Assembly (NCBI GenBank): GCA_900291925.1
Contig: UWYS01000017.1
Span: 378,001-442,000 of the forward strand
DNA from: Thecaphora thlaspeos
Taxonomy: Eukaryota > Basidiomycota > Ustilaginomycetes > Urocystidales > Glomosporiaceae
Direction of reading: 5' to 3'
Length of the DNA: 64,000 nt
Under the pieces are notes generated by a model. It worked only from the letters and a program-made list of their open reading frames with translations. It had not been told where the DNA came from and did no database searches. Both the position numbers and the translations under genes were made by a program. Numbering within the stretch: the first letter of the stretch is position 1; each line of letters opens with the position of its first letter. Positions 1-11,471 of this stretch are shown in pieces.

Positions 1-2142
1 GCCCGTCGTGGTCTGTACGCCGCCGAAGGGTTGTCGAGCGGCCGTGGGGTGTGACCCCCCGACGTCGACGGAAGGGTTGGAGGCAGATGACCGCCTCGAT
101 AGGCTCATCGCCCGGGGAGGGCGGTAGGAGGATGGCGGGATACGGCTCGGGCTTTGCGTGTGGGCGTGCGAAGACGCCATCGTCGACCCCGACACTGATG
201 CACCCGCCTCGCTGCCGGGGCCGATACCCTTGACCTCATCGACGACACGCTTCAGCGTCGGGTAGTCGAGGCGGTATTTACCGATCACCATCTGCTCGAG
301 GCTGTCGAAAGTGTCAAGCAGCCGGCTCCCCTCGGCCTGCACCACGGCGATCTCGGCCCGGATCTCGGCCGATGACTTGTCGGCGTAGTCAACGCCGAGC
401 ATATCGGCGCCGAGGCCGTCTTCTGCGCCATGGGTAGAGCCAGCACCTTTCGGTGGGGTTGGACCTAGACCCGGCGTGCCAACATTCAGGGCGGCGCTGG
501 AGCCCAGCAGCCCAATCTTGCCCGGTCCTGACCGCGTAGAGGCCGGGGCGGCCGATGTGTCGTAGATCGACTGGGCGCGGAGGGACCGTGCGCTCCTTGC
601 GGCGGAGAAGGAGCGCTCCATGTCGACCGTCATCGCCTCCGCCTGCAATCGCTTCGACTGGCTGCCGGTGCGGAAACGGCTGAGCGTCGAGGCGCGGCTC
701 GATTTGGCCGGGTTCGACCAGTGCGAGTACGCCGAGCCGGGTCGCGTCAATCGGCCGTCGCCGCCGGAGAGGAGCGAGGGTGCCGAGTTGTAGATCGTCT
801 GCCGGTCGTCTAGCGGCGATGGCAAGCCCTGGCTGCTCATCAGCGAGTCCCCGCTCGTCTGCTTTTGGACAGGAATGCTACCCCGCCTGAAGAAGCTGGA
901 GACGCTGCCGAACGTCGAGTTCTGCGTGCTCGACGCCTTTGGGCTGGCGGGGTACGATGCGCCACCATCTCCGAGGTGGTGGTGATGGCTGAAGTTGCGG
1001 GAACCAAGACGGTCCTGCTCGATGAAGCTGTTCGACGCCAAGTGGCCGCTGTTGCTGATGGCCGCTACAGCCCCTAAGCCCGCGACGTTGGGCTCCTGCG
1101 GCACCTCCATCGCCTGGCCATCCATCTGCATCATCTTTTCAAAGAGACCCGAGCGCAGCGCCCGGTACTCGTCCTCATTCAGAAGACCGTCGGTGTTCGC
1201 GATGGCCAGCTCGTTGAGCTTGGCGGCCAAGTCCTCCGAGGTCACGGGCGGTCCCGCGGCCCGCACCGGCATGGATGCTGCAGGCAACAAAGGCGCCTGT
1301 GTGGACCCGTCGCGGTCAAACACCCAGCCGTCGGACTCCCTTTGGGTCAGAAGACGTTCCTCTGACCGCTTCTGGACGGAGAGATTGTTGCGGCCCCTGT
1401 CAAGGTGGTTCTCCGGCACCGAAAGGCTCACGTAAGAGGACAAAGGCCGAGTGTGAGACAGCAATGCAGAGGGAGGGTGCCTCTTCGAACGACGGCTTGT
1501 GTCTAGCTGGTTGAGGCCGAGGCTCACTTTCGAACGAAACGAAGGCGAGCGGCTCGGTGGATCGTGCTTGGAGGACTGGGCTGCCGGGGCCACCTCGATC
1601 TGATCGCGAGATCGTGACCTGACCCAGACGTCATCGTACAAGGTCGTGACAAGCCCGTTCTTATGTCCGAGGGAGGAGGCTGGGTCACGGTAGCTGGAGG
1701 GCGGACGTCTGAGTGAGTCACCGCTACCTGCCTCCGCTGCTATCTCGTGCGCCGGCAGCAGCTCCTCGTCCCGGGAGAGCTTGCCCCGTTCCTTTTTCCT
1801 CCTGGTCGACCCGCGTATCGTACCCGCAAAGCGTGAACTCCAGTCGCCGCCACCGTTGGCAGGCTCATTGGCGGAGCCCCCCTTGGGTCGATCGCCGCTG
1901 TCTTCCCGCCAGGGCGAGCTGACGGGTGCTGGGGCAGCGCCTATGTCTCCGCCCCATCCTGACGTGCCTATGACGTGCCTTGGCTTCGGGGGGACATGGC
2001 CGTCCGCAAGCGTGTGCCGCAGCGGTGTGCGCGGGTGTTCCGGATAGGCGGCCGAGGACGTCGAGCCTTCTTTGGTCGACGGACTGCCGGTGGGAAGGTG
2101 AGCTGCGCTCTTCCTCCCAAAGGTGGAGAAGAGCGCCTTCAT
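1..2142 (-). CDS. Orphan Ser-rich protein with degenerate EF-hand (3' end outside window)
   Basis: One open frame runs on the minus strand from an ATG at 2142 through position 1 with no stop, so at least 714 codons are present and the C-terminus lies outside the window. The only in-frame stop upstream is near 2333. I chose the Met beginning MKALFSTFGRKSAA as start; the codons before it look unlike coding sequence. The protein is mostly low-complexity Ser/Arg/Pro/Gly, as in disordered fungal regulators. Around residues 300-340 is an ordered helix-loop-helix, TSEDLAAKLNELAI then ANTDGLLNEDEY, resembling an EF-hand whose loop lacks the first acidic ligand, so calcium binding is doubtful. Around residues 590-640 is another helical block (SSAEIRAEIAVVQ, then LEQMVIGKYRLDYPTLKRV). 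It is divergent from the alpha-actinin gene. I do not recognise the family; a cortical or endocytic scaffold is possible but only a guess. Confidence 0.72.
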   Translation of the reverse strand, partial: MKALFSTFGRKSAAHLPTGSPSTKEGSTSSAAYPEHPRTPLRHTLADGHVPPKPRHVIGTSGWGGDIGAAPAPVSSPWREDSGDRPKGGSANEPANGGGDWSSRFAGTIRGSTRRKKERGKLSRDEELLPAHEIAAEAGSGDSLRRPPSSYRDPASSLGHKNGLVTTLYDDVWVRSRSRDQIEVAPAAQSSKHDPPSRSPSFRSKVSLGLNQLDTSRRSKRHPPSALLSHTRPLSSYVSLSVPENHLDRGRNNLSVQKRSEERLLTQRESDGWVFDRDGSTQAPLLPAASMPVRAAGPPVTSEDLAAKLNELAIANTDGLLNEDEYRALRSGLFEKMMQMDGQAMEVPQEPNVAGLGAVAAISNSGHLASNSFIEQDRLGSRNFSHHHHLGDGGASYPASPKASSTQNSTFGSVSSFFRRGSIPVQKQTSGDSLMSSQGLPSPLDDRQTIYNSAPSLLSGGDGRLTRPGSAYSHWSNPAKSSRASTLSRFRTGSQSKRLQAEAMTVDMERSFSAARSARSLRAQSIYDTSAAPASTRSGPGKIGLLGSSAALNVGTPGLGPTPPKGAGSTHGAEDGLGADMLGVDYADKSSAEIRAEIAVVQAEGSRLLDTFDSLEQMVIGKYRLDYPTLKRVVDEVKGIGPGSEAGASVSGSTMASSHAHTQSPSRIPPSSYRPPRAMSLSRRSSASNPSVDVGGSHPTAARQPFGGVQTTTG

Positions 2143-3460
2143 CTGAAGCCGATGAGCTGCCGAGCCGAGACGCGGCGTGCGAGATCCTCGTCTCCGATGG
2201 TGCAGATAACGGGCGGTATCGAGGTGTCGCTGTTTGGGTACGAGGAAACAGGCCTTGGCGGAGGCATAGAGTGCGGTCGTGAGATTGGCGTTAGCAGCTA
2301 GGTGACCAGCGTCGGTCTTTGGGCGGCGTAGTCAGTGGTGTCGCAGGAAGGCAGTGTCGTCCTTTCTCCCTGTGTGCCGAAGGAAGATGAGCAGGGCGGT
2401 AGGTGGACGGATAAAGCTCTCGAAGGCGCACGACCTTCAGGTCTGCGAGCTTGTCTGGCGGTGGCGCCGCCGGAGGTATGGACGCAAAGTTGCTGCAGGA
2501 TGAACGCCGTGTCGCCCTGGCCGAGTCGTTTGAGTTGAAACAGTGGTCAACGGCGGCGCGAACGACGGTTGGAGGGTGGAGGTGGAACAAGGCTGGAGCT
2601 TCGTATATTGCCCGTGGGGTATCTATCTTGGAGCGTCGAGGGCAAGACAGTCGACGCTACGAAAAGGGGGCAAGTGTCCGTCGGATGCCAAGAGAAGGGA
2701 GGGATGAACGGACAAGGAGTGGCGAAGAGAGAGAAAGAGGAAGGTCCGGCCCCCTCTGCAGGCGCCGAGGTCGAGTGGTGACGAGGCGAGGCCGCACGAG
2801 AAAGGGTCGGGCGCGGCGGGCAGAAGATGAGCGAGGGGAGATGGTGGTGAGGAAGCCGGTGAAGACCCGCCAAAAAGCGCAGGAGGGGATTGCTCTGGTG
2901 ACGCGGCGGGGAGGGCGAGGGAGGACGGTTGAGCAACGTAAGTTACGTCTGTGCACACGTCGAGCGTTGCCCTCTTTGCAGTCCGCACAGGCTTGAGGCG
3001 GACGGCCGTGGGGGGGGGCACCCTGCGCCGGCACGGCGTCCGCCCGCCTGCTTGCCTCTGCAGCACCAGCCAGCCGGGTCCCCGTCCGGCCAGCCCGCCT
3101 TTTGAAAAAAGAGGCCCAAAAAGGAGAGTTAAAATCGCTGGCTCGTTTGCGCAAGGCGAGGAAGTCTGGAGAAGTTGAAAAAGAAAAACGACGGCGGCGG
3201 CGGCGGCGACGCACAGCCGGTGACCTTTCGCTATGTAGGACCCCCTTGCCTGCAACCACACGACCATCAAACATAGACGTCGGCGAGCCACGAAGGAGAC
3301 CAACACCGCTACCCGCACACAGCCACCGCAGTCACCATATCGCAGAATATCGCTAGAGCACTCATTGGTCGTAGCTCGGCTTCGAAACACATAGCCGATT
3401 CCCGTACAGCGACAGCAAGAGCCAGTCCTCGGACCAACGCCGACACAGATACAAAGCGAT
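2143..3460. other. Intergenic, divergent promoter region
   Basis: This 1.3-kb stretch lies between the divergent starts of the EF-hand orphan and alpha-actinin. It carries several overlapping open frames on both strands, but they are Arg/Gly/Ser-rich, mutually antisense and lack recognisable motifs, as expected by chance in GC-rich DNA. A G9 run lies near 3011-3019 and a short CGG-type trinucleotide run near 3193-3212. I see no gene. Confidence 0.6.
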
Positions 3461-6423
3461 ATGGCCTACAAGCGGACGTCGGTCCTCGTCGGCCTGCCCG
3501 ACCAGGATCGAGGCTGGGAAGAGGTCCAGGCAAAGACCTTTACTAAATGGTGAGACATGCAGGGTGTCTCCCGCAAGACGAGGTCCAGTCCGGGCTGCTG
3601 CCGAACAGCGTGGGAACGAGACTAAGCGACACAGCGGCTGAGACCTTTGACCCCCTTACTGATGCCACCACTCTGTGCCGGTCCATTCTTCCAGGCTCAA
3701 CACCAAGCTCGAATCGAGGCAGATTGCGCCGATGACCAGCCTCACCTCGGACCTCTCCGACGGCGTCAAGCTGGTGCAGCTGATGGAGATCATGGGCGAT
3801 GTCAGCCTGGGTCGCTACTACAAGACGCCGCGGATGCGCGTGCAGATGGCGGAAAATGTCAACCTCGCGCTCGAGTTCATTAAGAGCCGCGGCGTCGTCC
3901 TGACAAACGTCGGAGCAGAAGGTGAGTCGCCGAGGGCTATGACGCCGCGCTTTTGGCGGGAACGATTCGGCGAGAGCATCGGCACTGATGGCTCGCAACC
4001 TCGTTGACACAACCGACCGGGCAGATATCGTCGACGGCAACCTTAAGCTGATCCTCGGCATGATCTGGACGCTGATTCTCCGCTTTACAATCGCCGACAT
4101 CAGGTGAGCGGGGCGGACCGCGACCTCGTTGTTTCCGGCTCCCATCGAAGCGTCCCAAGGCTGCCATTTATGCTGACTCCTCGGAAGTTTCTGTCTCTCC
4201 CCGGGAACGCTCCGCCCGCTAGCGAGGAGGGCGTCACGGCGAAAGAGGGCCTGCTGTTGTGGTGCCAGCGCAAGACAGCTCCGTACAAGGAGGTCGACGT
4301 GGCCAACTTCACCAGCTCGTTCAAGGACGGTCTGGCACTTTGCGCTCTCATTCATCGCCACCGCCCGGACCTGCTCAACTACGACGCTCTGCCTAAGTCC
4401 GACCCGCATGCCTGCACCCGCCAGGCGTTTGAGGTGGCAGAGCAGCATCTCGGCATCCCGCAGCTGCTCGACGTCGAGGACCTCTGCGACCGCGCGAAAC
4501 CCGATGAGCGCAGTGTGATGACTTACGTCGCCCAGTACTTCCACGCCTTCAGCTCGATGGAGCAGGCCGAGGTCGTCAGCCGCAGGGTCGCCACCTTCGC
4601 CGACGTCATGCAGAGCGCCTGGGTGATGCAGGAGGACTACGAGCGACGGGCAAGAGAGGTGAGCGATAGCAGCGCCGCTGTCCCGCAGTGCGTCTGGAAG
4701 GTCGAAGACGGAACCCCCTGACGTGTCTGTGCCTCGCTCGCTCCATTCTCCACTCTCTTCTCCCCCATCTTTTCCCTCACGCTTTCCCTTCCAGCTGAGC
4801 AACGCCATGCGCGACGTCCAGGGTGCGTGGGCCACGGCGACATTCCTCGGGACGTATGCCGACGCCCGGTCGCAGCTGACGACGTTCAACGAGTACAAGT
4901 ACGGCGTCAAGCGAGTGTGGGTCCGCGAGCGCACCGACCTCGCCGCGCTCCTCGGCAACATCCAGACGAAGCTCAAGACGTACCACCTGCGCGAATGGCA
5001 GCCGTCCGAGGGCCTAGGGCAGGCCGAGATCGATGCGGCCTGGCAGATGCTGGCGCGGTCAGAGGCCCAGCGGAGCCGCGCCATCAACGCCGAGATCCGC
5101 AACGCCAAGGAGAATTTGCGGGTCAAGTTCGCCCAGGCCGCCAACCACTTCGAGGCGCAGCTGCGCGAGATTGCCGGCGGCATCGCCGGCCTCGAGGGCG
5201 ACCTCGAGCGCCAACTAGATGAGGTCAAGCATCTGCAGCAGAGCCTCGACCCGATCAAGGAGAGTCTATCGGTCATCGAGGCGGTTGAGCGGGACTGCAC
5301 CGAGGCCAACGTCGAGGAGAACGACCACACCATCTTCACCGTCGACGACCTCATCTTTGAGCTCGAGCTGGTCAGGACGAGCGTGAGCAAGAAGCTCGCC
5401 TTTATCGAGAACCAGGTGAGTCCAAGCAAGAGGTGGAATGCGCCCGCTCAAGCAGCCGCAGCTGCACAGCGTGGCGCCTCTAACGATACAGAGCGCTGAC
5501 TCTGCGAGCTTTGATACGCACCTTTGCCTGGCGCCACCCACTCCCGGCCGCCGTCCGTAACAGATCGTTTCGAGGCAGCACACCAACCTGACGCCGGCGC
5601 AGCTGGAGGAGTTTGAGTCCACGTTCCGCTATTTCGACAAGGATGCCTCTAACACGCTGACGACCGCCGAGCTGGGCGCTGCGCTCGCCAGTCTTGGCAT
5701 CATCTACACCGTGAGTCGCTCGTAGTGGCTGAAGGCAATCCTGTCGACTCTGCGCTTCTTCTGACCTCCATGTCTCCATCGTCGTCTCGCACTACAGGAA
5801 GAGGACATCGAGCAAATCCACATCCAGCTCTCGGAGAGCTTCGGCGCCGTATCTTACGACGCCTTCCTCACCTTTCTCGTGAGTGCTCGCATGCCAATGC
5901 CTGACTGTGAGCGTGCGACCGACCACCTGACCAACATTTTCGCTTCGCTGCTCCTCCGTCGCCCTGCGCGCGCAGAGAGAGATCACAGAAGACACGACGT
6001 CTCCAGACCAGCTACTAGAGGCGTTCCAAGGCCTCGCCAGTGACAAGGTGAGCACAGTCTCCGCCCTGTCCCCGTGCCGCAACTACGAGACTGTATAGAC
6101 TACTGACATCCTCCCGCTTTCGCCCCTGACCCTTACGGCCCACCTCTCTGCATCGCAGCCATACGTTACCGAGCTCGACCTCAGATTGGCCCTACTGCCT
6201 CAAGGGTCGATCGACTACCTGAAGGCTGCCATGCCGCAGGGTCAGGTGGAGGGGGTCGACGAGCCCGCTTACGATTACGAAGGCTATTTGACGGGGGTGA
6301 GTGCGCTGTGCGACGTTGATCTTCGTCCGAATGTTCGATCGTCTGACCCGAACCGCCTCCGCGTCGCTCCCTGCCTTGCTCTGTTTCCTCCTTCCGCAGC
6401 TATTCGGCGTAGCGCAGGCATGA
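3461..6423 (+). CDS. ain1: Alpha-actinin (actin cross-linker)
   Basis: Joining 3461-3549, 3695-3921, 4025-4103, 4223-4658, 4795-5415, 5564-5710, 5798-5878, 5976-6047, 6159-6296 and 6400-6423 gives 637 residues, about the size of fission yeast Ain1. Two calponin-homology domains come first (about residues 15-125 and 130-240): TFTKWLNTKL, LMEIMGDVSLGRY and DGNLKLILGMIWTLILRF are classic actin-binding signatures, and the second starts EGLLLWCQRKT. A helical spectrin-like segment follows (about 270-480), with only enough length for a short rod, as in fungi. An EF-hand loop at about 509-520 (DKDASNTLTTAE) keeps acidic ligands and the terminal Glu; a second EF-like segment is degenerate. All nine introns are GT-AG, mostly gtgagt/gtgagc donors. 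The last exon is only 24 nt and encodes LFGVAQA. The protein should bundle actin filaments at the contractile ring and cortex. Confidence 0.95.
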
Positions 6424-7342
6424 CCACCCTTTGTGCAGCGATGCTCGCACAATATCGCTTCTTTGCGTCTCCATGTGCCGACGTAGCGGACCCGGTCCCT
6501 GGGATCCAATCATGCCATCGTCGGCGCTCTTTGTACATACAAACGGCGATGGCTTTGGGGCTCCAGGGGCTCTGATGCGTCCAACAACGCTCCTCTCCCT
6601 AGTCTCTGACCTATTGTCGCCGTCGCCATGAGCCCGCCGTCGCACTCCCCATCCTGTATTCTAGTCAGCAGTCGTGGTGTTTCCCCGTCGTTAGCGCCGT
6701 CTCGCCCTCTCTCCAAATGTCCGCAGCGTTTGCTCAAGCTTCAATCTCACAGCAGAACAACAAGCGTCGCTGTCCGGTCGAGACGGTGATGATGGTAGAG
6801 TGCAAGACCCTTGTGCTGTGTGGGCTTTCAAGAAGGCGTTCGGCGATGCGGCTTTATCAGGGCGTTCCCCGACCCACGCGACCTGGTGGGCGCCGCTGCC
6901 GCTGCCGCTGCCGCATGGTCCGAGCTCGAGAAAAGTCCGAGAGCCGAGAGCAGGCCGGGAAGAAGCGGATCCGTCCGAGCGCTCGCAGGCAGTCCGGCCG
7001 CATGGACCAGAGAGCTTTCCAACCCCCTCCCTTCTGCCCTTCATCCCCACTTCGCCCTTCGCCCTGCCTCACGTTGCTCGTGATCGGGGAGTCGTTCCAT
7101 CCGCTCGCCTCTTCCTGACACTAGCGGCTTCGACCCGAAGACGACGACGACGACGACGACAACAACAACAACAACAACAACAGCCGCCCCTGCCACGATA
7201 GAGGCTTACCAGCAGGTCGGATTCTCGACGTTGGAGACAGAACTTGGCCCTGCCGCACCTCATCGACGCTCAGCCTGACGGAACCTCTCCGTCCCAACTG
7301 CGCTTGCGTGACGACCAACTAGACTCCTGAAGGACAGTAGTC
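6424..7342. other. Intergenic region with trinucleotide microsatellite
   Basis: This 0.9-kb stretch separates alpha-actinin from the next plus-strand gene. Overlapping frames on both strands lack motifs. A composite (ACG)n then (ACA)n microsatellite runs from about 7138 to 7182. The segment probably holds the alpha-actinin 3' region and the promoter of the downstream gene. Confidence 0.55.
7138..7182. repeat. Compound (ACG)n(ACA)n microsatellite
   Basis: About seven ACG/CGA units are followed directly by about seven ACA/CAA units, roughly 45 bp in total. It lies 160 bp upstream of the start at 7343, in the likely 5' untranslated or promoter region. Confidence 0.85.
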
Positions 7343-10300
7343 ATGTACCTTCCACGCCGAACCTCGTTTTCCCTCGAGCAGAGGCCAACGCTTGGCCGGA
7401 ATCCCTCCTCATCCTCCATCGTCAGCCTGCACGTCCATCATTCCTACCTCGCCAGCCAGCTAGGTCAGCTGAGCTCCGAGCACGGTCTTGGACTCGCCTC
7501 GTCCAGCAACGACGGCGACAAAAGTACGCTGGACGCAGCGCCCACAAAAGCCGCAGCCCGATCTAGCGCAGACACGTCGCCCGTCGAGCTCGGAAGCGCT
7601 CCAAAGGCGAAGACCCAGGCGTCGTCAAGGCTTGATGACCTCTTCGTCAGCACACGCGTCGCTGCGGAGAAGCCGACAAAGCAAGCTTCGACCGGCAGCC
7701 ATGGCGCCAAATACGTCAGCCTGCGCCGCTACGCCGAGACGCGGTGGAAGCGCCAGGAGATGCTCGAGACCAAGATCATGCAGTCAAACGACGTGCAACG
7801 ACTCGAGTGGGAGGCAAAGGTGAGCCACATGGACTTCAGCCCTTAGTCGCCCCTTTTCACAGCTGTGGGCATCCCTCACCTCCTTTCGCCTGCTCACTGA
7901 ATCGTCACCTGCTCGCTCGTCGTCTCGCCGCAGGCCGCGATGCTCCGCGATTCGTACCCGCTGGCCATCCTCCTGCTCTACCGCGCCGGCATGCTCGGAT
8001 CGGCCAGCTCGTGTATCTCGCTCGCTCGTCTCTATGCCCTCGGCATCACAAAGGGCAACGCTCCCGTCGTCGTACTCGTCTACCGCGACCCTCTGCGGAG
8101 CTTGCCCTGGAGCCTCGAGGCGCTGGCCATCCTCGAGCGCAGGCTCTCGGCCCAGATCAAGGCCGCCTCAGCCTCGGTCGCCGTTTCGCGCAGGCTGCGC
8201 GAGCTGTGGGAGACGCCGCTCGACGCCGTCGCCCTTCTTCTACGCGCTATCATCGCTCCCGAGGTCGCCGCCCTCAGCCCAACACAGCGAAACGCCGTTG
8301 CGTTGCCCGACATTAGCAAGTTGACGGGCTCCCAGTCCGCGGGCCGGGACGACCCCGGCAACAACGCCACCGAGCGGCAGAAAGAGGACCTCTGGATCCG
8401 CGCAGAGGACGCCATCTCCAGGCTCGCCGCTCGCCTGCCCACCGCCGACGTGGATGATGCGGCGGCCAATGACGAGGCTTCTCGAGCGTCAGGCCTCGGT
8501 CCCGACGAGGAAGACGACGAGCAGGCTCTGCAGGGGAAGCTCGAGTCGCTGCGGGCTCATGTCAGATACCTCACTGCGGCGCTCAAGTCTCGGTCGTTTG
8601 TCCTCGACCCGCAGGCCGAGCTGATCGAAGGCCTGCGAACTGCCTGGTCCGGCTGTGCGGCCATCGACCCAGCCCAAGGCGGTGGCGTCATCGAGCCAGA
8701 GCTCCGAGGGTACGCTGCGAAGGCACTGGCCTGCCTCGACGAGACGAGGCTTTCCGGCAGCGCGGTCGTCACCGAGGACCACCTCTTCCAGCCGCTGATC
8801 CTCTCGCTAGATCAGCTGCTGCCCGAGCTCGCAATCCCAGACTACGCCGCTCGGAAGAACGAGCTTTGTGTCGCCCGTGCCAACGCCGATGCCCAGGCCA
8901 CCATCAAGAACAAGCGGCCTCGACGTAATTCGCTCAAGGAGATTGACCCCGAGGACATCGAGACCGCCGCCAAACACGAGTCCAGCGCGCGTCCTGCCCT
9001 GACGATGCGTCTCGCCGCGACGCCAGCTGCCGCGAGCGCCTCGATCGCCAGCGTGTTCGCCTCTGGCCAGAAGCAGGAGCCGGCTGTCTCTTCGCGCTCG
9101 GCCGACTCCCGCCAGCGCCTGACCCGCGCCATCGGCCAGAGCGGCGGCATGCCCAACGCGATCGATCTCGGCAGCGCTCGTTCGCCGATGTCGATTCAGG
9201 ACTTGGAGCGGCACAGGTCCTCCGGGCCGCCGTCGCCCGCCCTCAGCGCGGTCAGCGTCGGTACCGATTACGGCTTCAATCACGTCCGACCGCGGAGGCC
9301 CTCGAGCGTGGTGTCGGTGACGCCTTCGCTCCTCTTCCCCCCAAACGCCATCGAAGACGGCCGCCTCTCGCCCGGCGACGAGAGGCAGATGCCCTTTCTC
9401 CCCGGCTCGTGCGCCAGAGACGACGAGACTTCTCCGTCTCTGCCGCGCTTGCGGACGGCATCGCAGCTGTCTCCTGGAATTGGCGGACTTCATCCGTGTC
9501 TGGCCAGTGCCAGTCTAGCGAGGTCGCGTGTCACCAGCATGTACAGCGCACCGACGATGAGTGGTATCACCGCGTCGCCCTCGGCGCACTTTAGCACGTC
9601 GTCCGCCGCCACTGAGAGCCTGCACGGCCTCGACATCGGCCTCTTGCCGCCGCACGAAGGCGGCACGATGCCGACTCGGCGACGCACCTCGTCCAACGCC
9701 TCAATCTCGTCGCGACACCGGGGCATGGCGCACATGATCTCCAAGACTTCGCCGTCCATCTCCGAGGGGCCGGAGCGTTCGCACCTCTCGGAAGCGGGCG
9801 GCGAGCTGGCTGGTATCGTCGATACGCGGGGCGAGGTGGCCGCTGGATCCGTCAGCTCCGGTGCCGGCGGCCGCAAGGCGAGCGACACGCTGCGCAGGCT
9901 GAAGGTTCAACGCTCTTACAGCAAGCTGCACAGCCGCTTTGCCAGTGACGGCAGCGCCTCTGCCTCGCCGTCCGAACCGGTCCCTACCGTCCCGACCTGG
10001 GCCAAGGCACCCGCGGCATCGCTGCTGCGCCCTTCGACATCGAAGGCGACGGTCTCGTCGGATGCAGTCGCAGGCTCGTCCGAAGCGACGGCGAGGAACT
10101 TGCTGGCTGCGAGGAACGACCCGGCCGAGCAGCAGCAGCAGCAGCAGCCGGCACTGACCGCTGCGCAAAGCCTGGAGAGGTCGAGGTTGCCCCACTCGAG
10201 TATCCCGTCCGTGCTCGAGGAGGCCGAGGCGGTAGTGATGGACAAGGGCCTGGCCAGACCGTCCTTTACGAGCGCCTTGATGGTAAGTGTGGGGCGACTG

Positions 10301-11471
10301 CGAGGCCCAAGGTCAAACGCTGATCGCAGGGCTAAGCAAACGAGTGGAACTGATCTCTGACTCCTTTCATGCACTTTCTCTCTCTCTTCTCTCACACCCT
10401 TTCCACTCACAGGCCGGCGCCCTTTCAGGCCTGACCGTTGACCTGCTCTTCTACCCGATCGACACCATCAAGACGCGTCTGCAGAGCTCGCAGGGCTTCC
10501 TCGCCGCCGGTGGCTTCAAGGGCGTCTACCGCGGTCTGGGCAGCACGGCGGTAGGCAGCGCTCCCGGCGCCTCGGTCTTCTTCACGACGTATGAGTCGAT
10601 GAAGCCGACGCTGCGACGGCTGGTGCCAGACGTGTTCGGCGAGCACGGCTCGCTGGGCCCCGCCGGGCTTCACGTGGCCTCGGCCTCGATCGCCGAGACG
10701 GCGGCCTGTCTGATCCGCGTACCGACCGAGGTCACAAAGTCGCGCCAGCAGACGTCGACATACGGCGCCAAGACGAGCACGGCGCAGGCGTTCAGGATGG
10801 TCTTTGCCGAGAGTGGGTTTAGGGGATACTATCGCGGCTTTGCGGGGACGGTAGGAAGAGAGGTGAGTGTCCTGCCTGTCTGACGAACTCGCCGTGCGCA
10901 GACTCATAGGAGCACTTCTGCGCGTGCGAACTGCACTTTTCGCTGACTCGTCCACCTCCTCCGTCGCTCCCTTGGATTACGTACACGAATCCGAGAACAG
11001 ATCCCCTTCACCTGCATCCAGTTCCCGCTGTACGAACGTCTGAAGCTGGAAATGTCGCGCTCTGCCCTGTTCGGGCACGACTCGTGCTCGGGCGTCTCGA
11101 ACGAGCAGCGGGTGCGCGACCTGCCCACCTGGCAAGCGGGCATCGCGGGTAGCATCGCCGGTGCGATCGCCGCCAGTCTCACGACGCCTCTCGACGTGGT
11201 CAAGACGCGCATCATGCTCAACCGCAACATCGACGCGACCGCAGCGCAGGCTCTACCCAAGGGCGTCAACACGAGGATCCTCTCGACGTTGAAGCACATT
11301 TTCCAGACCGAGGGAGCCAAGGCGCTGTTTTCGGGATTCGTGCCGAGGACGATGTGGATCGGACTGGGTGGAGCTGTGTTCTTGGGGACGTTTGATGCCG
11401 GTGTCAAGGTGCTGGATGGTTCGAGCCCCGGCCTCCGCTTCCCGGAAGGTTACACGATGCAATATCATTAG
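7343..11471 (+). CDS. Long Ser-rich protein fused in frame to mitochondrial SAM carrier
   Basis: Exons 7343-7819, 7934-10282, 10413-10862 and 11001-11471 join into one 1248-residue frame. Residues 1-159 are followed by a helical region with one Sel1/TPR-like motif (about 170-200, LLYRAGMLGSASS then LARLYALG), then about 600 mostly disordered Ser/Arg/Pro-rich residues with a short polyglutamine run (CAG repeat at about 10130-10147). The last roughly 320 residues are a complete mitochondrial carrier of the Pet8/SLC25A26 S-adenosylmethionine type: three carrier repeats with PIDTIKTRLQ, PTEVTKSRQQ and PLDVVKTRIM, plus the family-specific REIPFTCIQFPLYE and GPRTMWI-like (VPRTMWIG) motifs. Nothing interrupts the frame between the two parts. 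Either the fusion is real, or two overlapping transcripts share the locus and the carrier starts at the internal ATG at 10238 (see separate entry). If the second intron is retained, translation stops at 10360 and only the front part, about 967 residues, is made. Confidence 0.75.
10238..11471 (+). CDS. PET8: Mitochondrial S-adenosylmethionine carrier (stand-alone reading)
   Basis: This alternative reading of the locus starts at the in-frame ATG at 10238 and uses the last three coding segments (10238-10282, 10413-10862, 11001-11471), giving 321 residues. That is close to yeast Pet8 (about 284) and human SLC25A26. The N-terminus MDKGLARPSFTSALM followed by AGALSGLTVDLLFYPIDTIK is what a normal SAM carrier looks like, so this Met could be the ancestral start. 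The product imports SAM into mitochondria in exchange for S-adenosylhomocysteine, supporting mitochondrial methylation and biotin/lipoate synthesis. Six transmembrane helices are expected. Introns are GT-AG with gtaagt and gtgagt donors. No distinct promoter can be recognised inside the upstream coding sequence, so whether this start is used cannot be judged here. The carrier assignment itself is secure. Confidence 0.8.

Noticed and set aside
3543..5429. 628-codon open frame on the minus strand
   Set aside because: It lies wholly antisense to alpha-actinin exons and has no motifs; GC-rich codon bias opens the opposite strand.
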